Positions 28,291 through 36,676 of a DNA stretch of 36,676 nucleotides are shown in pieces. A program made the translations under genes and the position numbers. The DNA is from Oscillospiraceae bacterium (GTDB lineage: Bacteria; Bacillota; Clostridia; Oscillospirales; Ruminococcaceae): assembly GCA_009777275.1 (NCBI GenBank), contig WRME01000003.1, positions 1 through 36,676 of the forward strand, written 5' to 3'. Each line of letters starts with the position of its first letter. Position 1 is the stretch's first letter. Under the pieces are notes generated by a model that worked only from the letters and a program-made list of their open reading frames with translations, did no database searches and was not told where the DNA came from.

Positions 28291-28319
28291 TTGACTTCTT
28301 CCCAAATCAATGCTATACT
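28291..28319 (+). promoter_or_regulatory. sigmaA promoter TTGACT-N17-TATACT
   Basis: ttgact 28291-28296, tatact 28314-28319, upstream of the CDS at 28366. Confidence 0.75.
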
Positions 28320-28365
28320 CTCATGGAAACAAAGAAAAATACCATATTAATTGAGGAGTATATTT

Positions 28366-30885
28366 ATGAAACCGGAGCTTATAACAGGGAAATACAGCAC
28401 AGATGACATGGCCGTTGCCGTTGTACACGGCAGGGATTACGCCCTCGATCATACCGGAGAGAGCGACAGTGCCACGGCGATACAGCAGATGATAGACGAC
28501 TGCAAGGAAGCAGGCGGAGGCGTGGTATATCTGCCGGAGGGCAGGTATGCGCTAAGATCCTATCTCACCATAAAGACAGGGGTAACCCTGCGGGGAGAGT
28601 GGATAAATCCCGATAGAGAGAATCCGCAGGACAGAGGGACAATACTGCACTGCTACTGCGGGCGGAACGATAGAGAGTTTACGCCGCAGATAACCATGGA
28701 GTCCTGCACAGGGCTTGTTAATATGACCATATACTATCCTGAGCAGAACTTAGACAATCCCGTGCCGTATTCTCCAACCGTCAGACAGAGGGGTATCGAC
28801 AGCATTACGCTCCGCAACGTGACATTGGTTAATCCCTGGATCGGGGTACAGTGCGGTCCTACGGGTAACGAACTGCACTATCTTAAAAACGTCTACATGA
28901 CCCCGCTGCACACGGGTATGTTTATGGACATGACCACCGATATTGGCCGTCTTGAGAATCTCTATATTTCACCCAAGTATCTCGAACAGTTTGAATCGAT
29001 GTCAATGCAGGACAGCGATAAACTCCGTGATTATATGGCCGACAACACCACAGGAATATTCATGGCTCGTTCCGATTGGGAGTATGGCTACAACGTAAAT
29101 ATACAGGGATGCCGCATAGGATTCCTCATAACCTCCCTTACCTCTGTGGCGCCGAATGCCCAGTTTTCACAGCTGAATATACACAATTGCCGAACAGGAT
29201 TTAATCTTATAAATGTCAACCCATACGGCGTTGCCCTTTCGGACAGCTCGATCACAGCAGACAGCGACGGCGAAAAACGTGGATTGCTGGCGGCCATAGC
29301 AAGCGAATCCTCATTTGAAACGGTCATGCAGATAAACGGAGTTGATTTCTCCGGGCCATATAAAAACATGGTTGTGCAGGGCGGCAGGGGACAGCTGAGT
29401 TTTGCCAACTGTACATTTTGCGGATGGAGCGATACAGCCATAGTTCAGAACAACGGCGGTCTGTCACTGCTTGGGTGCAAGTTCAGCGGGGAGGGCGCCC
29501 ATCTTGAGATAAAGGACGGTGTTAGCGGAACCCAGATACTCGGATGCGATTTCGGCGGTGAGGCTCGCAACAAAATTGGCGTAAAGGCTCAGAACCAACT
29601 GCAATATTCCGATGATCCGCTGAATCTTCCCGTTATGCCGAGAGGCGGACACAAACCCTATCCCTACCCCCTCTGTCCTGCCGCTAACCTATATACAGTT
29701 GACAACTTCGGAGCATTAGCAGATGGTGAGACCGACAACACCGCCTCATTCCAAGCCGCTCTTGATAAGGCGGGGCAGACAGGCGGCATAGTCTATGTTC
29801 CTGCGGGTCTCTATAGGTTTGACGGTCAGCTGACCGTTCCTGATAATGTTGAGATTAGGGGAAGTTTCGATGTTCCCTGCCACACGATGGGCGGGGGAAG
29901 TGTGCTACAGCCGTTTGCCGATAAGGGCGATCAAGACGGTACTCCGTTTATCACTCTGGGCGAAAAATCGGGTGTGAGAGGATTGGTTATAAATCATCCT
30001 GAGCAGGATCCCGTTGAGCCTGTTGAGTATCCGTGGGCGATACAGGCAAATGGCGACTATTGCTATGTTATAGATACCGTCTTTGTCAATGCGTGGCTGG
30101 GCGTAGACTTTGGAACATACGGCTCAAAGAACCACTATGTTTCATACATCTCAGGCGCTCCGATAAGGTGCGGAATCTATTGCGGAAACAATTCGAGTGA
30201 GGGCTGGGTGGAAAACATACAGTACAACCCGCATTATCTGTACAGGAGCAGTCTGCCGGGCAAACCGGACAGAAAAACATGGCATAGCTTTTGGATGAAT
30301 CAAATAAAGCATCTCGATGCGTTAAAATTCGGCTATAACGAGAATGTCCACCTGCTCGGAACCTTTGTCTTTGCCGCCAAACACGGATTGTATTTTGCAG
30401 ATCAAGATGGCAAGGGTACCAAGGGCAGGTTTATCGGACACGGTACCGACGGCGGCGAACAGGGTCTTAATATCGACGGCTTTACCGAGATTGATTTTAT
30501 CAACACCGAGCTTGTGACAATAGCGTCACCCGATACAAAGATATATATCGAGGTCACCCCAAATGCCGATGGCAGGTCTGTCTTCTACAATACGCTTATG
30601 TGGGGCAATCCCGACAGGGCGGTCTTGATCGGCGGCGGCGATACCGAGTTTCAGCAGATAAACTATGTCGATCAGGGGCAGATGGCAAACACCGTTACGG
30701 GAGGCAGGCTCAAGGTAACGGGGGCATACTTCTACAGCACCGACAATCATCTGTCACAAAGCGGGGGAGAGACCGATTTTACCGCAAACATGGCGGCAAA
30801 AAAAGAAACCCCGCATGACGGCGGCATAATAGACGCAGCCGTCACAGGCGGAGTGTTTAATGAAAGACTGAACTGGAGAAAATAA
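28366..30885 (+). CDS. Tandem pectate-lyase-superfamily (beta-helix) protein
   Basis: Two homologous modules: DSATAIQQMIDDCKEAGGGVVYLPEGRYALRSYLTIKTGVTLRGEW and DNTASFQAALDKAGQTGGIVYVPAGLYRFDGQLTVPDNVEIRGSF; RBS gaggag. Confidence 0.85.
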   Translation: MKPELITGKYSTDDMAVAVVHGRDYALDHTGESDSATAIQQMIDDCKEAGGGVVYLPEGRYALRSYLTIKTGVTLRGEWINPDRENPQDRGTILHCYCGRNDREFTPQITMESCTGLVNMTIYYPEQNLDNPVPYSPTVRQRGIDSITLRNVTLVNPWIGVQCGPTGNELHYLKNVYMTPLHTGMFMDMTTDIGRLENLYISPKYLEQFESMSMQDSDKLRDYMADNTTGIFMARSDWEYGYNVNIQGCRIGFLITSLTSVAPNAQFSQLNIHNCRTGFNLINVNPYGVALSDSSITADSDGEKRGLLAAIASESSFETVMQINGVDFSGPYKNMVVQGGRGQLSFANCTFCGWSDTAIVQNNGGLSLLGCKFSGEGAHLEIKDGVSGTQILGCDFGGEARNKIGVKAQNQLQYSDDPLNLPVMPRGGHKPYPYPLCPAANLYTVDNFGALADGETDNTASFQAALDKAGQTGGIVYVPAGLYRFDGQLTVPDNVEIRGSFDVPCHTMGGGSVLQPFADKGDQDGTPFITLGEKSGVRGLVINHPEQDPVEPVEYPWAIQANGDYCYVIDTVFVNAWLGVDFGTYGSKNHYVSYISGAPIRCGIYCGNNSSEGWVENIQYNPHYLYRSSLPGKPDRKTWHSFWMNQIKHLDALKFGYNENVHLLGTFVFAAKHGLYFADQDGKGTKGRFIGHGTDGGEQGLNIDGFTEIDFINTELVTIASPDTKIYIEVTPNADGRSVFYNTLMWGNPDRAVLIGGGDTEFQQINYVDQGQMANTVTGGRLKVTGAYFYSTDNHLSQSGGETDFTANMAAKKETPHDGGIIDAAVTGGVFNERLNWRK

Positions 30886-30903
30886 CAATGCAGAATGTAC
30901 AAC

Positions 30904-31761
30904 TTACACGAACATTGTGCCTACGCCTTCGTTAGAGAATATCTCTATTAGCAGGGAATGGGGCAGTCTGCCGTCTATTATGATGGTGCGGCCTACACCC
31001 TCTTTGATAGAGTTGACGCAACACTCTACCTTGGGGAGCATACCCTCGGTTACTATGCCGTTTGAGATAAGCTCATCCACATCGTCGGTCTTGATTACGG
31101 GGATGAGTGTTGTTTGATCGTTTTTATCCCGCAAAACGCCCTTGATGTCGGTCATTAGTATAAATGTCTCGGCATTCAGCTCGGCCGCTATTTTGGCGGC
31201 GGCGGTGTCGGCGTTGATGTTATATATCTCCCCATCGTTACCTGCCGCAATAGAGGCGACTACCGGAATATATCCCGAATCAAGCGCATCGGTAACAGGT
31301 GATACATCTATGCCGCTTATCTCACCCACATACCCGAGATCGTGACCGTTCTGTATCTTTTCGGCCTTCAGCATATTTCCGTCTATGCCGCTGAGACCCA
31401 AGGCTCTTACGTCATACTGCTGGAGCATCATCACAAGGTCCTTGTTGACCTTGCCCGCAAGTACCATCTGCACTATACGCACAGATTCTTTATCGGTATA
31501 CCGCAGACCGTTTATAAACTCAGGCTTTTTGCCTATCTTTTCGAGCATTCCGTTGATTTCGGGTCCGCCGCCATGAACAAGCACTACCTTGATCCCCACC
31601 TGTGTCATCAGTACAATATCACACATGACCGCCTGTTTTAGAGCTTCATCGGTCATAGCGTTGCCGCCGTATTTTATAACGACTATCTTGCCGCTGTATT
31701 TTTGTATATAGGGCAGTGCATCTATTAACACCTGCGCCTTTGTATTATTTGATATATCCAT
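30904..31761 (-). CDS. argB: Acetylglutamate kinase
   Basis: IVVIKYGGNAMTDEALKQAVMCDIVLMTQVGIKVVLVHGGGPEIN; start MDISNNTKAQVL. Confidence 0.94.
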   Translation of the reverse strand: MDISNNTKAQVLIDALPYIQKYSGKIVVIKYGGNAMTDEALKQAVMCDIVLMTQVGIKVVLVHGGGPEINGMLEKIGKKPEFINGLRYTDKESVRIVQMVLAGKVNKDLVMMLQQYDVRALGLSGIDGNMLKAEKIQNGHDLGYVGEISGIDVSPVTDALDSGYIPVVASIAAGNDGEIYNINADTAAAKIAAELNAETFILMTDIKGVLRDKNDQTTLIPVIKTDDVDELISNGIVTEGMLPKVECCVNSIKEGVGRTIIIDGRLPHSLLIEIFSNEGVGTMFV

Positions 31762-31771
31762 AATCTTCTCC

Positions 31772-32992
31772 TTATGTTCTGTAGTCCCCGTTGATCTTGA
31801 CATAGTCGTAGGTAAGGTCACAGCCCCATGCTGAGGCGGAATAACCCTGCGGTTCTCCTAAGTCTATGAGTATCTTTATCTCATCCCCGCTTAGAATATC
31901 AGCCGCTCTTTGTTCGTCAAACGGGAGCCCCGTACCGTTCCTGCATACCTCTATTTCTCCGTTGCAGGATGATAGAGAGACGGCGATTTTGTCTGTGTCT
32001 ATCTCACCGCCCGAATATCCCACGGCACAGAGGATCCTGCCCCAGTTGGCGTCCTTGCCGAACATGGCCGACTTGAACAGGCTGGAACTTATGACCGACT
32101 TTGCCGCAGACCTTGCCGTGTCTATGTCCCCAGCGCTCGTAACGGTACATTCCAGCAGTTTGGTAGCGCCCTCACCGTCTTTTGCTATTTCTTTTGCAAG
32201 GTGTGTGCATACAAACATGAGAGCCTGTTTGAATCCGTCAGGCGGCTGATCATCTTCCGCCGCTTGATTCCCGCAAAGACCGGATGCCATTACCACCATC
32301 ATGTCATTAGTTGACGTATCACCGTCTACACTAACCATGTTGAATGTATCGTCACAGACCTCTCTTGCTGTTTTGGACAGCGCTTGGGGAGAAATAGCGG
32401 CATCGGTGGTGACAAAACAGAGCAGTGTCGCCATATTAGGATGTATCATTCCGCTTCCCTTTGCCATTGCTCCTATTTTGCAGATCTTTCCGTCCGTCTC
32501 GAATGAGACGGCTATTTCTTTTTTGACCGTGTCGGTTGTGAGAATCGCCTCGGCCGCATCGCCGCCTCCGTCATGCGAGAGAGCCGCCGCAAGAGCATCG
32601 ATGTGGTTGGCTATGGGTTCTATCGGCAGGGTCTGTCCTATAACCCCCGTTGAGGATACAATAACATCCGATTCAGGGATGGACAGGGCGTCCGCCGCAA
32701 GTTTGCACATCATATGAGCCTTTTGAAGACCGTCTTTGTTGCAGGCGTTGGCGTTGGCGCTGTTGACGATCACAGCCCTTGCCTGTGAATCGGCAAGGTT
32801 CTGCATGGTCACAAGGAGCGGAGCCGCCTTGACCTTGTTTTGCGTATAGACCGCCGCAGAAACGCATGGCTGATCGGCGTAGATAAGAGCAAGGTCTTTC
32901 TTGCTCTTGTTTTTACGCAGTCCGCACTGTATTCCGGCCGCCTTGAATCCAACGGGAGCGCAAATCCCCCCGGGAATGATTGTCATATTCAT
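31772..32992 (-). CDS. argJ: Bifunctional ornithine acetyltransferase/N-acetylglutamate synthase
   Basis: GGICAPVGFKAAGIQCGLR; AKGSGMIHPNMATLLCFVTTDA; SVDGDTSTNDM. Confidence 0.94.
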   Translation of the reverse strand: MNMTIIPGGICAPVGFKAAGIQCGLRKNKSKKDLALIYADQPCVSAAVYTQNKVKAAPLLVTMQNLADSQARAVIVNSANANACNKDGLQKAHMMCKLAADALSIPESDVIVSSTGVIGQTLPIEPIANHIDALAAALSHDGGGDAAEAILTTDTVKKEIAVSFETDGKICKIGAMAKGSGMIHPNMATLLCFVTTDAAISPQALSKTAREVCDDTFNMVSVDGDTSTNDMMVVMASGLCGNQAAEDDQPPDGFKQALMFVCTHLAKEIAKDGEGATKLLECTVTSAGDIDTARSAAKSVISSSLFKSAMFGKDANWGRILCAVGYSGGEIDTDKIAVSLSSCNGEIEVCRNGTGLPFDEQRAADILSGDEIKILIDLGEPQGYSASAWGCDLTYDYVKINGDYRT

Positions 32993-33018
32993 CTTATTCT
33001 CCAATTTTTTAATATTTT

Positions 33019-34056
33019 TTAAAATGTCGGCGGGATTAGGTCTAATCCCATGCTTTCTTCCAGCCCTAATGCTATGTTCATGTTCTGTATCGCCTGTCCT
33101 GCCGCACCCTTGACCATGTTGTCTATAGCAGAAACGACTATCAGTCTGCCTGTTCGTCGGTCTGTGTGTACAGAGATGTCGCAATAGTTGGAATACTTGA
33201 CGTTTTTCATATTAGCCGCCATGCCTTGGGGCAGAATCCGCACGAATCTCTTGTCCTTGTAAAAATCGTTATAAACATCCCACAGTTCATCCTGGCTGAG
33301 GTCACTGCTCAGACCGGCATATACAGTCGAGAGTATCCCTCTGTTGACAGGCAGAAGATGGGGAGTGAAGGTGACCTTTACAGAACTGCCCGCTATATCG
33401 CTGAGAATCTGCTCAATCTCAGGGATATGCCGATGCTGTCCTATCTTGTATGCTCGAAAGGCTTCGTTGACCTCGGCATACTGTGTCTCGGCCGTTGGGC
33501 CCTTTCCCGCTCCCGTAACACCCGATTTGCTGTCGATTATTATTGTCTTTGTATCGACAAGACCCTGCTCTACAGCGGGTGCCAGCGCCAATGCCGCAGT
33601 CGTGGGATAACAGCCGGGATTGGCTATGATTCTTGCCGACTTGAGTCTTTGACCATGCAGTTCGGGTATAGAATATACAGTCTGTGCTATAATATCCTGT
33701 CTTTGACGGTCTATGCCGTACCACTCTTTATTTACATCCTCATCCCGAATACGCATATCACTGCCGAGGTCTATAAGCATTTTGCCCGATTCAAGGCAGT
33801 TTATGGCTATCCTTTCGCTGAATCCCGCAGGCAGGCAGGTAAATACCACATCAGCATTTTGTATGACCGTATCCTGATCGGTCATTTTTATATTGCATAT
33901 CTCTGCATAATTTGCATAAACGCTGTCGTATCCCTTACCTTCATAGGAATCTACATCCCTCAATCCCGAAACCTCCACAGACGGATGCCGCAGCAGCAGC
34001 CGCAGAAGTTCGTTACCCACATAGCCTGTCGCACCTATTATTCCTGCCTTTATCAT
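33019..34056 (-). CDS. argC: N-acetyl-gamma-glutamyl-phosphate reductase
   Basis: GIIGATGYVGNELLRLLLRHPSVE; IIANPGCYPTTAALALAP; SGVTGAGKGP. Confidence 0.95.
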   Translation of the reverse strand: MIKAGIIGATGYVGNELLRLLLRHPSVEVSGLRDVDSYEGKGYDSVYANYAEICNIKMTDQDTVIQNADVVFTCLPAGFSERIAINCLESGKMLIDLGSDMRIRDEDVNKEWYGIDRQRQDIIAQTVYSIPELHGQRLKSARIIANPGCYPTTAALALAPAVEQGLVDTKTIIIDSKSGVTGAGKGPTAETQYAEVNEAFRAYKIGQHRHIPEIEQILSDIAGSSVKVTFTPHLLPVNRGILSTVYAGLSSDLSQDELWDVYNDFYKDKRFVRILPQGMAANMKNVKYSNYCDISVHTDRRTGRLIVVSAIDNMVKGAAGQAIQNMNIALGLEESMGLDLIPPTF

Positions 34057-34322
34057 TGCTAAAATCCTGCTTTCAATTGATTTTCTTTGATCATTTTTTG
34101 GTCAATATACAGATTATACACGGTTGCGGTATAAAATACAACCGATTTTCGCAAAACTGTATATTTCACATAAATATGCAAAATATACATCTGCCGATTA
34201 GATGTTATGACGATAATTTATAAATCTCCGCATTATTTTATTATTTTTGCACAAAATATACTCAATAGTCTGTCGAGTGCAGATTATATCAAAAGTTAAA
34301 AAAACGGAGGTGTGGTTTAATA

Positions 34323-34544
34323 ATGAAAAGGTTTATAATTACAGTATTTGCGATAATGCTTGTTTTATCTGTTGCTTCTTGCAGGAATAATATACATTCC
34401 GGCAGTTCGCACACCAGTCAAAGCGGAACTACTTCGCATAGTGAGGAACCCCACAGTACCTCGCAGAGCATCCATGACGAATACAGCGGCGATAACAACA
34501 ACGGTAACACAGGGATCGACGGACACACAGGTGCAACATCATAA
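34323..34544 (+). CDS. Small putative lipoprotein
   Basis: Signal MKRFIITVFAIMLVLSVASC; Ser/Thr/Asn/Gly-rich tail; RBS cggaggtg. Confidence 0.6.
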   Translation: MKRFIITVFAIMLVLSVASCRNNIHSGSSHTSQSGTTSHSEEPHSTSQSIHDEYSGDNNNGNTGIDGHTGATS

Positions 34545-34657
34545 TGATTTGCGATTGATATAACCGTAGGGTACGCACAGGATTACACAAAGGACGGCAG
34601 GCACGGTGCGTACCCTACAAGAATATCACAGGATTACACAAAGGATGGTAGGCAGTT

Positions 34658-35425
34658 ATGAAAAAAATAATATCAATTATTACAGTTGCGGTTGTAATGA
34701 TTTTAATAAATATACCCGTCTTTAGCGCATCATACGACTTTAGCAGTCTTGACAGACAAAAGCGGGGCTGGGGACAGGGAGTTCACAAGGATGTACACGG
34801 ACGTCCCGTTTCATCTATAGAGTTTAACGCAAGATACGGCGGGTATAACGCTGTTTTTATCAATGAAGAGAGCGACAGAATAATCCTTACCTTTGACGAA
34901 GGATATGAGAACGGATACACCGAAAAGATATTAGACACCCTATCTGACAGGGGTGTGAGGGCGGTATTCTTTATCACCCACGGATATGCCAAAGAAAACA
35001 CCCGGCTCATAGAGCGCATGATCAGCGAGGGTCATATACTCGGCAATCACAGCTTTAAGCATAAATCAATGCCGACCATCAGCATAGAGCAGATGAAATC
35101 GGAGATCATGCTGCTGCACGAGTATATATTAAAGGAATACGGATACAAGATGACCCTCTTCCGTCCTCCGATGGGAGAGTTCTCGGAGCAATCGCTGGCG
35201 GTAACCGCAAGTCTCGGATATAGATCTGTGTTTTGGAGTTACGCCTATTATGACTATGATGTTAAATCGCAGCCGGAACCCTCTTCCGCTTTAAAGAAGG
35301 TCACCGAAAACGCCCACAAGGGAGCGATATATCTGCTCCATGCCGTCTCTAAAACCAATGCCGAAATATTGGGGGATGTTATAGATACCATACGGGAATC
35401 GGGATACGAATTTGGGGAATTGTAA
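34658..35425 (+). CDS. pdaA: Polysaccharide deacetylase, PdaA-like
   Basis: ILTFDEGYENGYTEKILDTL; GNHSFKHKSMP; FRPPMGEFS; signal peptide. Confidence 0.8.
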   Translation: MKKIISIITVAVVMILINIPVFSASYDFSSLDRQKRGWGQGVHKDVHGRPVSSIEFNARYGGYNAVFINEESDRIILTFDEGYENGYTEKILDTLSDRGVRAVFFITHGYAKENTRLIERMISEGHILGNHSFKHKSMPTISIEQMKSEIMLLHEYILKEYGYKMTLFRPPMGEFSEQSLAVTASLGYRSVFWSYAYYDYDVKSQPEPSSALKKVTENAHKGAIYLLHAVSKTNAEILGDVIDTIRESGYEFGEL

Positions 35426-35492
35426 AAATTTTTATTTATCGGGGCATATTTTTGGGAATAGAGGGCAAAAATAACAGCGGAGGTAGAAAGAT

Positions 35493-36242
35493 ATGAAAAA
35501 TATAAACTTTAACAAATCAAAAGGTTTGGCATTTTTTACGGGCAAGGGGTTTTATATAGCTCTTGCGATAAGTCTTTTAGCTGTAGGAACGGCTGCCTAT
35601 TTTGCCATTAACCGAACCATGTCGACCCTGACCCGAGACAACAACTTTGGGAATAACAACATAGTCTATAATGACCCCTATGATTGGGGGAACATTGCCG
35701 ATGATGTAAACAAACCCCAGGGCGGCATAGGAATCTCAGAAACATCGGACAGCGATGACGAGGACGACGACGATGACGACGGCACAGATGAGAATGATAA
35801 CATTCAATCCAATGAAGAGGCTCCTATAGCGCAGAACAAATGGGCAATGCCTCTGGCGGGAGAGGTATCGGTACCATTCAGCAACGGAGAGCTTGTAAGA
35901 TCCAAAACCCTCAACGACTGGAGAACCCACGACGGAGTTGACATTAAGGCAGAACTCGGCACTCCTGTAAAGTCGGCTGCAGACGGCAAGGTGCTCAATG
36001 TAGGTGAGGACCCCAGATGGGGAATGACGGTTGTTATAGATCACGGTGAGGGTTATATCGGTTACTACTACAATCTTGATAAAAATGTAACCATAAAAGC
36101 GGGGGTTGACCTAAAGGTAGGAGACACCATCGGAGCGGTGGGAATGACCGCCCTCAATGAAATAGCAGAAGACCCGCATCTGCATTTCGCCGTCAAAAAC
36201 GCAGAAAAATGGATAGACCCCATGTCATTGATGAACGGGTAA
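35493..36242 (+). CDS. M23 (LytM) domain membrane protein, SpoIIQ-like
   Basis: N-terminal TM; WRTHDGVDIKAELGTPVKSAADGKVLNVG; DPHLHFAV. Confidence 0.8.
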   Translation: MKNINFNKSKGLAFFTGKGFYIALAISLLAVGTAAYFAINRTMSTLTRDNNFGNNNIVYNDPYDWGNIADDVNKPQGGIGISETSDSDDEDDDDDDGTDENDNIQSNEEAPIAQNKWAMPLAGEVSVPFSNGELVRSKTLNDWRTHDGVDIKAELGTPVKSAADGKVLNVGEDPRWGMTVVIDHGEGYIGYYYNLDKNVTIKAGVDLKVGDTIGAVGMTALNEIAEDPHLHFAVKNAEKWIDPMSLMNG

Positions 36243-36379
36243 TGATAGGGATAACTAAAACCCTCCTCCTGAAATTCAGGGGGAGGGTTTTTGGTGCAAT
36301 TGACAGTCGCCCTCTCCGTCATGCTATGATGGACGGTATGCACGGGGGTGCATACCCTACAAGGATACACACAGAGTTT

Positions 36380-36439
36380 GCGGTAGCCGCGAAAAAAACA
36401 CCCGCCGCTGCGGTAACCACGAAAAAAACACCCGCCGCT
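36380..36439. repeat. Two tandem copies of a 30-bp unit
   Basis: gcggtagccgcgaaaaaaacacccgccgct / gcggtaaccacgaaaaaaacacccgccgct. Confidence 0.85.
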
Positions 36440-36676
36440 GCGGCGGCACCCCGATGACAATTAACAGTTGACAATGTACAATTGACAATTATTGTAGATT
36501 CAGATTTGCTGGTAAAAATAGAATTAGATTTCTATAATTTCAAGCCCCCGTAACTGTCCATTGTTCATTGTAAATTGTCAATTGTAGCCGACCACCCCGT
36601 CAAACACTATCGCAACTTTGTTGCGAGTGTTTGCCACCCCTCCCTAGAGGGGAATTGGAAATTATAGTATGCAAGC

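Noticed and set aside
33166-34062. 298-aa plus-strand ORF antisense to argC
   Set aside because: Fully antisense to a clear argC coding region; no domain motifs.
36209-36457. 82-aa plus-strand ORF ending AAKKTPAAAVTTKKTPAAAAAPR
   Set aside because: Overlaps the M23 gene end and a terminator-like hairpin; the Ala/Lys/Pro tail is just translation of the 30-bp tandem repeat.

Overview
The window is Firmicutes/Clostridia-like and has two parts. (1) Bases ~1-11,600 are an accessory island. It is dominated by one co-oriented minus-strand operon (~10,073 -> 385) that looks like an uncharacterised multi-gene conflict/immune system. The operon encodes two orphan proteins, an SPFH/band-7-like protein, a small multi-TM protein, a small helical protein, a Rubisco-activase-like AAA+ ATPase, a putative bacterial HORMA-domain protein, a large adaptor-like protein and two TIR-transmembrane proteins. 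The last TIR protein also carries a C-terminal 2-TM domain resembling the cyanobacterial TRADD-N-associated type. A Rho-independent terminator sits at 239-268. The island is flanked by a partial transposase-like ORF at the left edge, and by a sigma-70-region-4-like ORF, a serine recombinase C-terminal remnant, a repeat cluster and tRNA-Gln/tRNA-His on the right. (2) Bases ~11,700-36,676 are mostly housekeeping and metabolic: tmk, a glycosyltransferase, a QueG-like protein, scpA, an M50 protease, rpsF-ssb-rpsR, an AI-2E transporter, phenylacetate/acyl-CoA ligases, an OFA-type MFS, a RelB + PemK/MazF-like TA pair, a duplicated pectate-lyase-fold protein, argC-argJ-argB, PdaA-like and SpoIIQ/LytM-like proteins. 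Several families of intergenic palindromic repeats are also present. All family calls come from reading motifs in the provided translations; no database searches were run.
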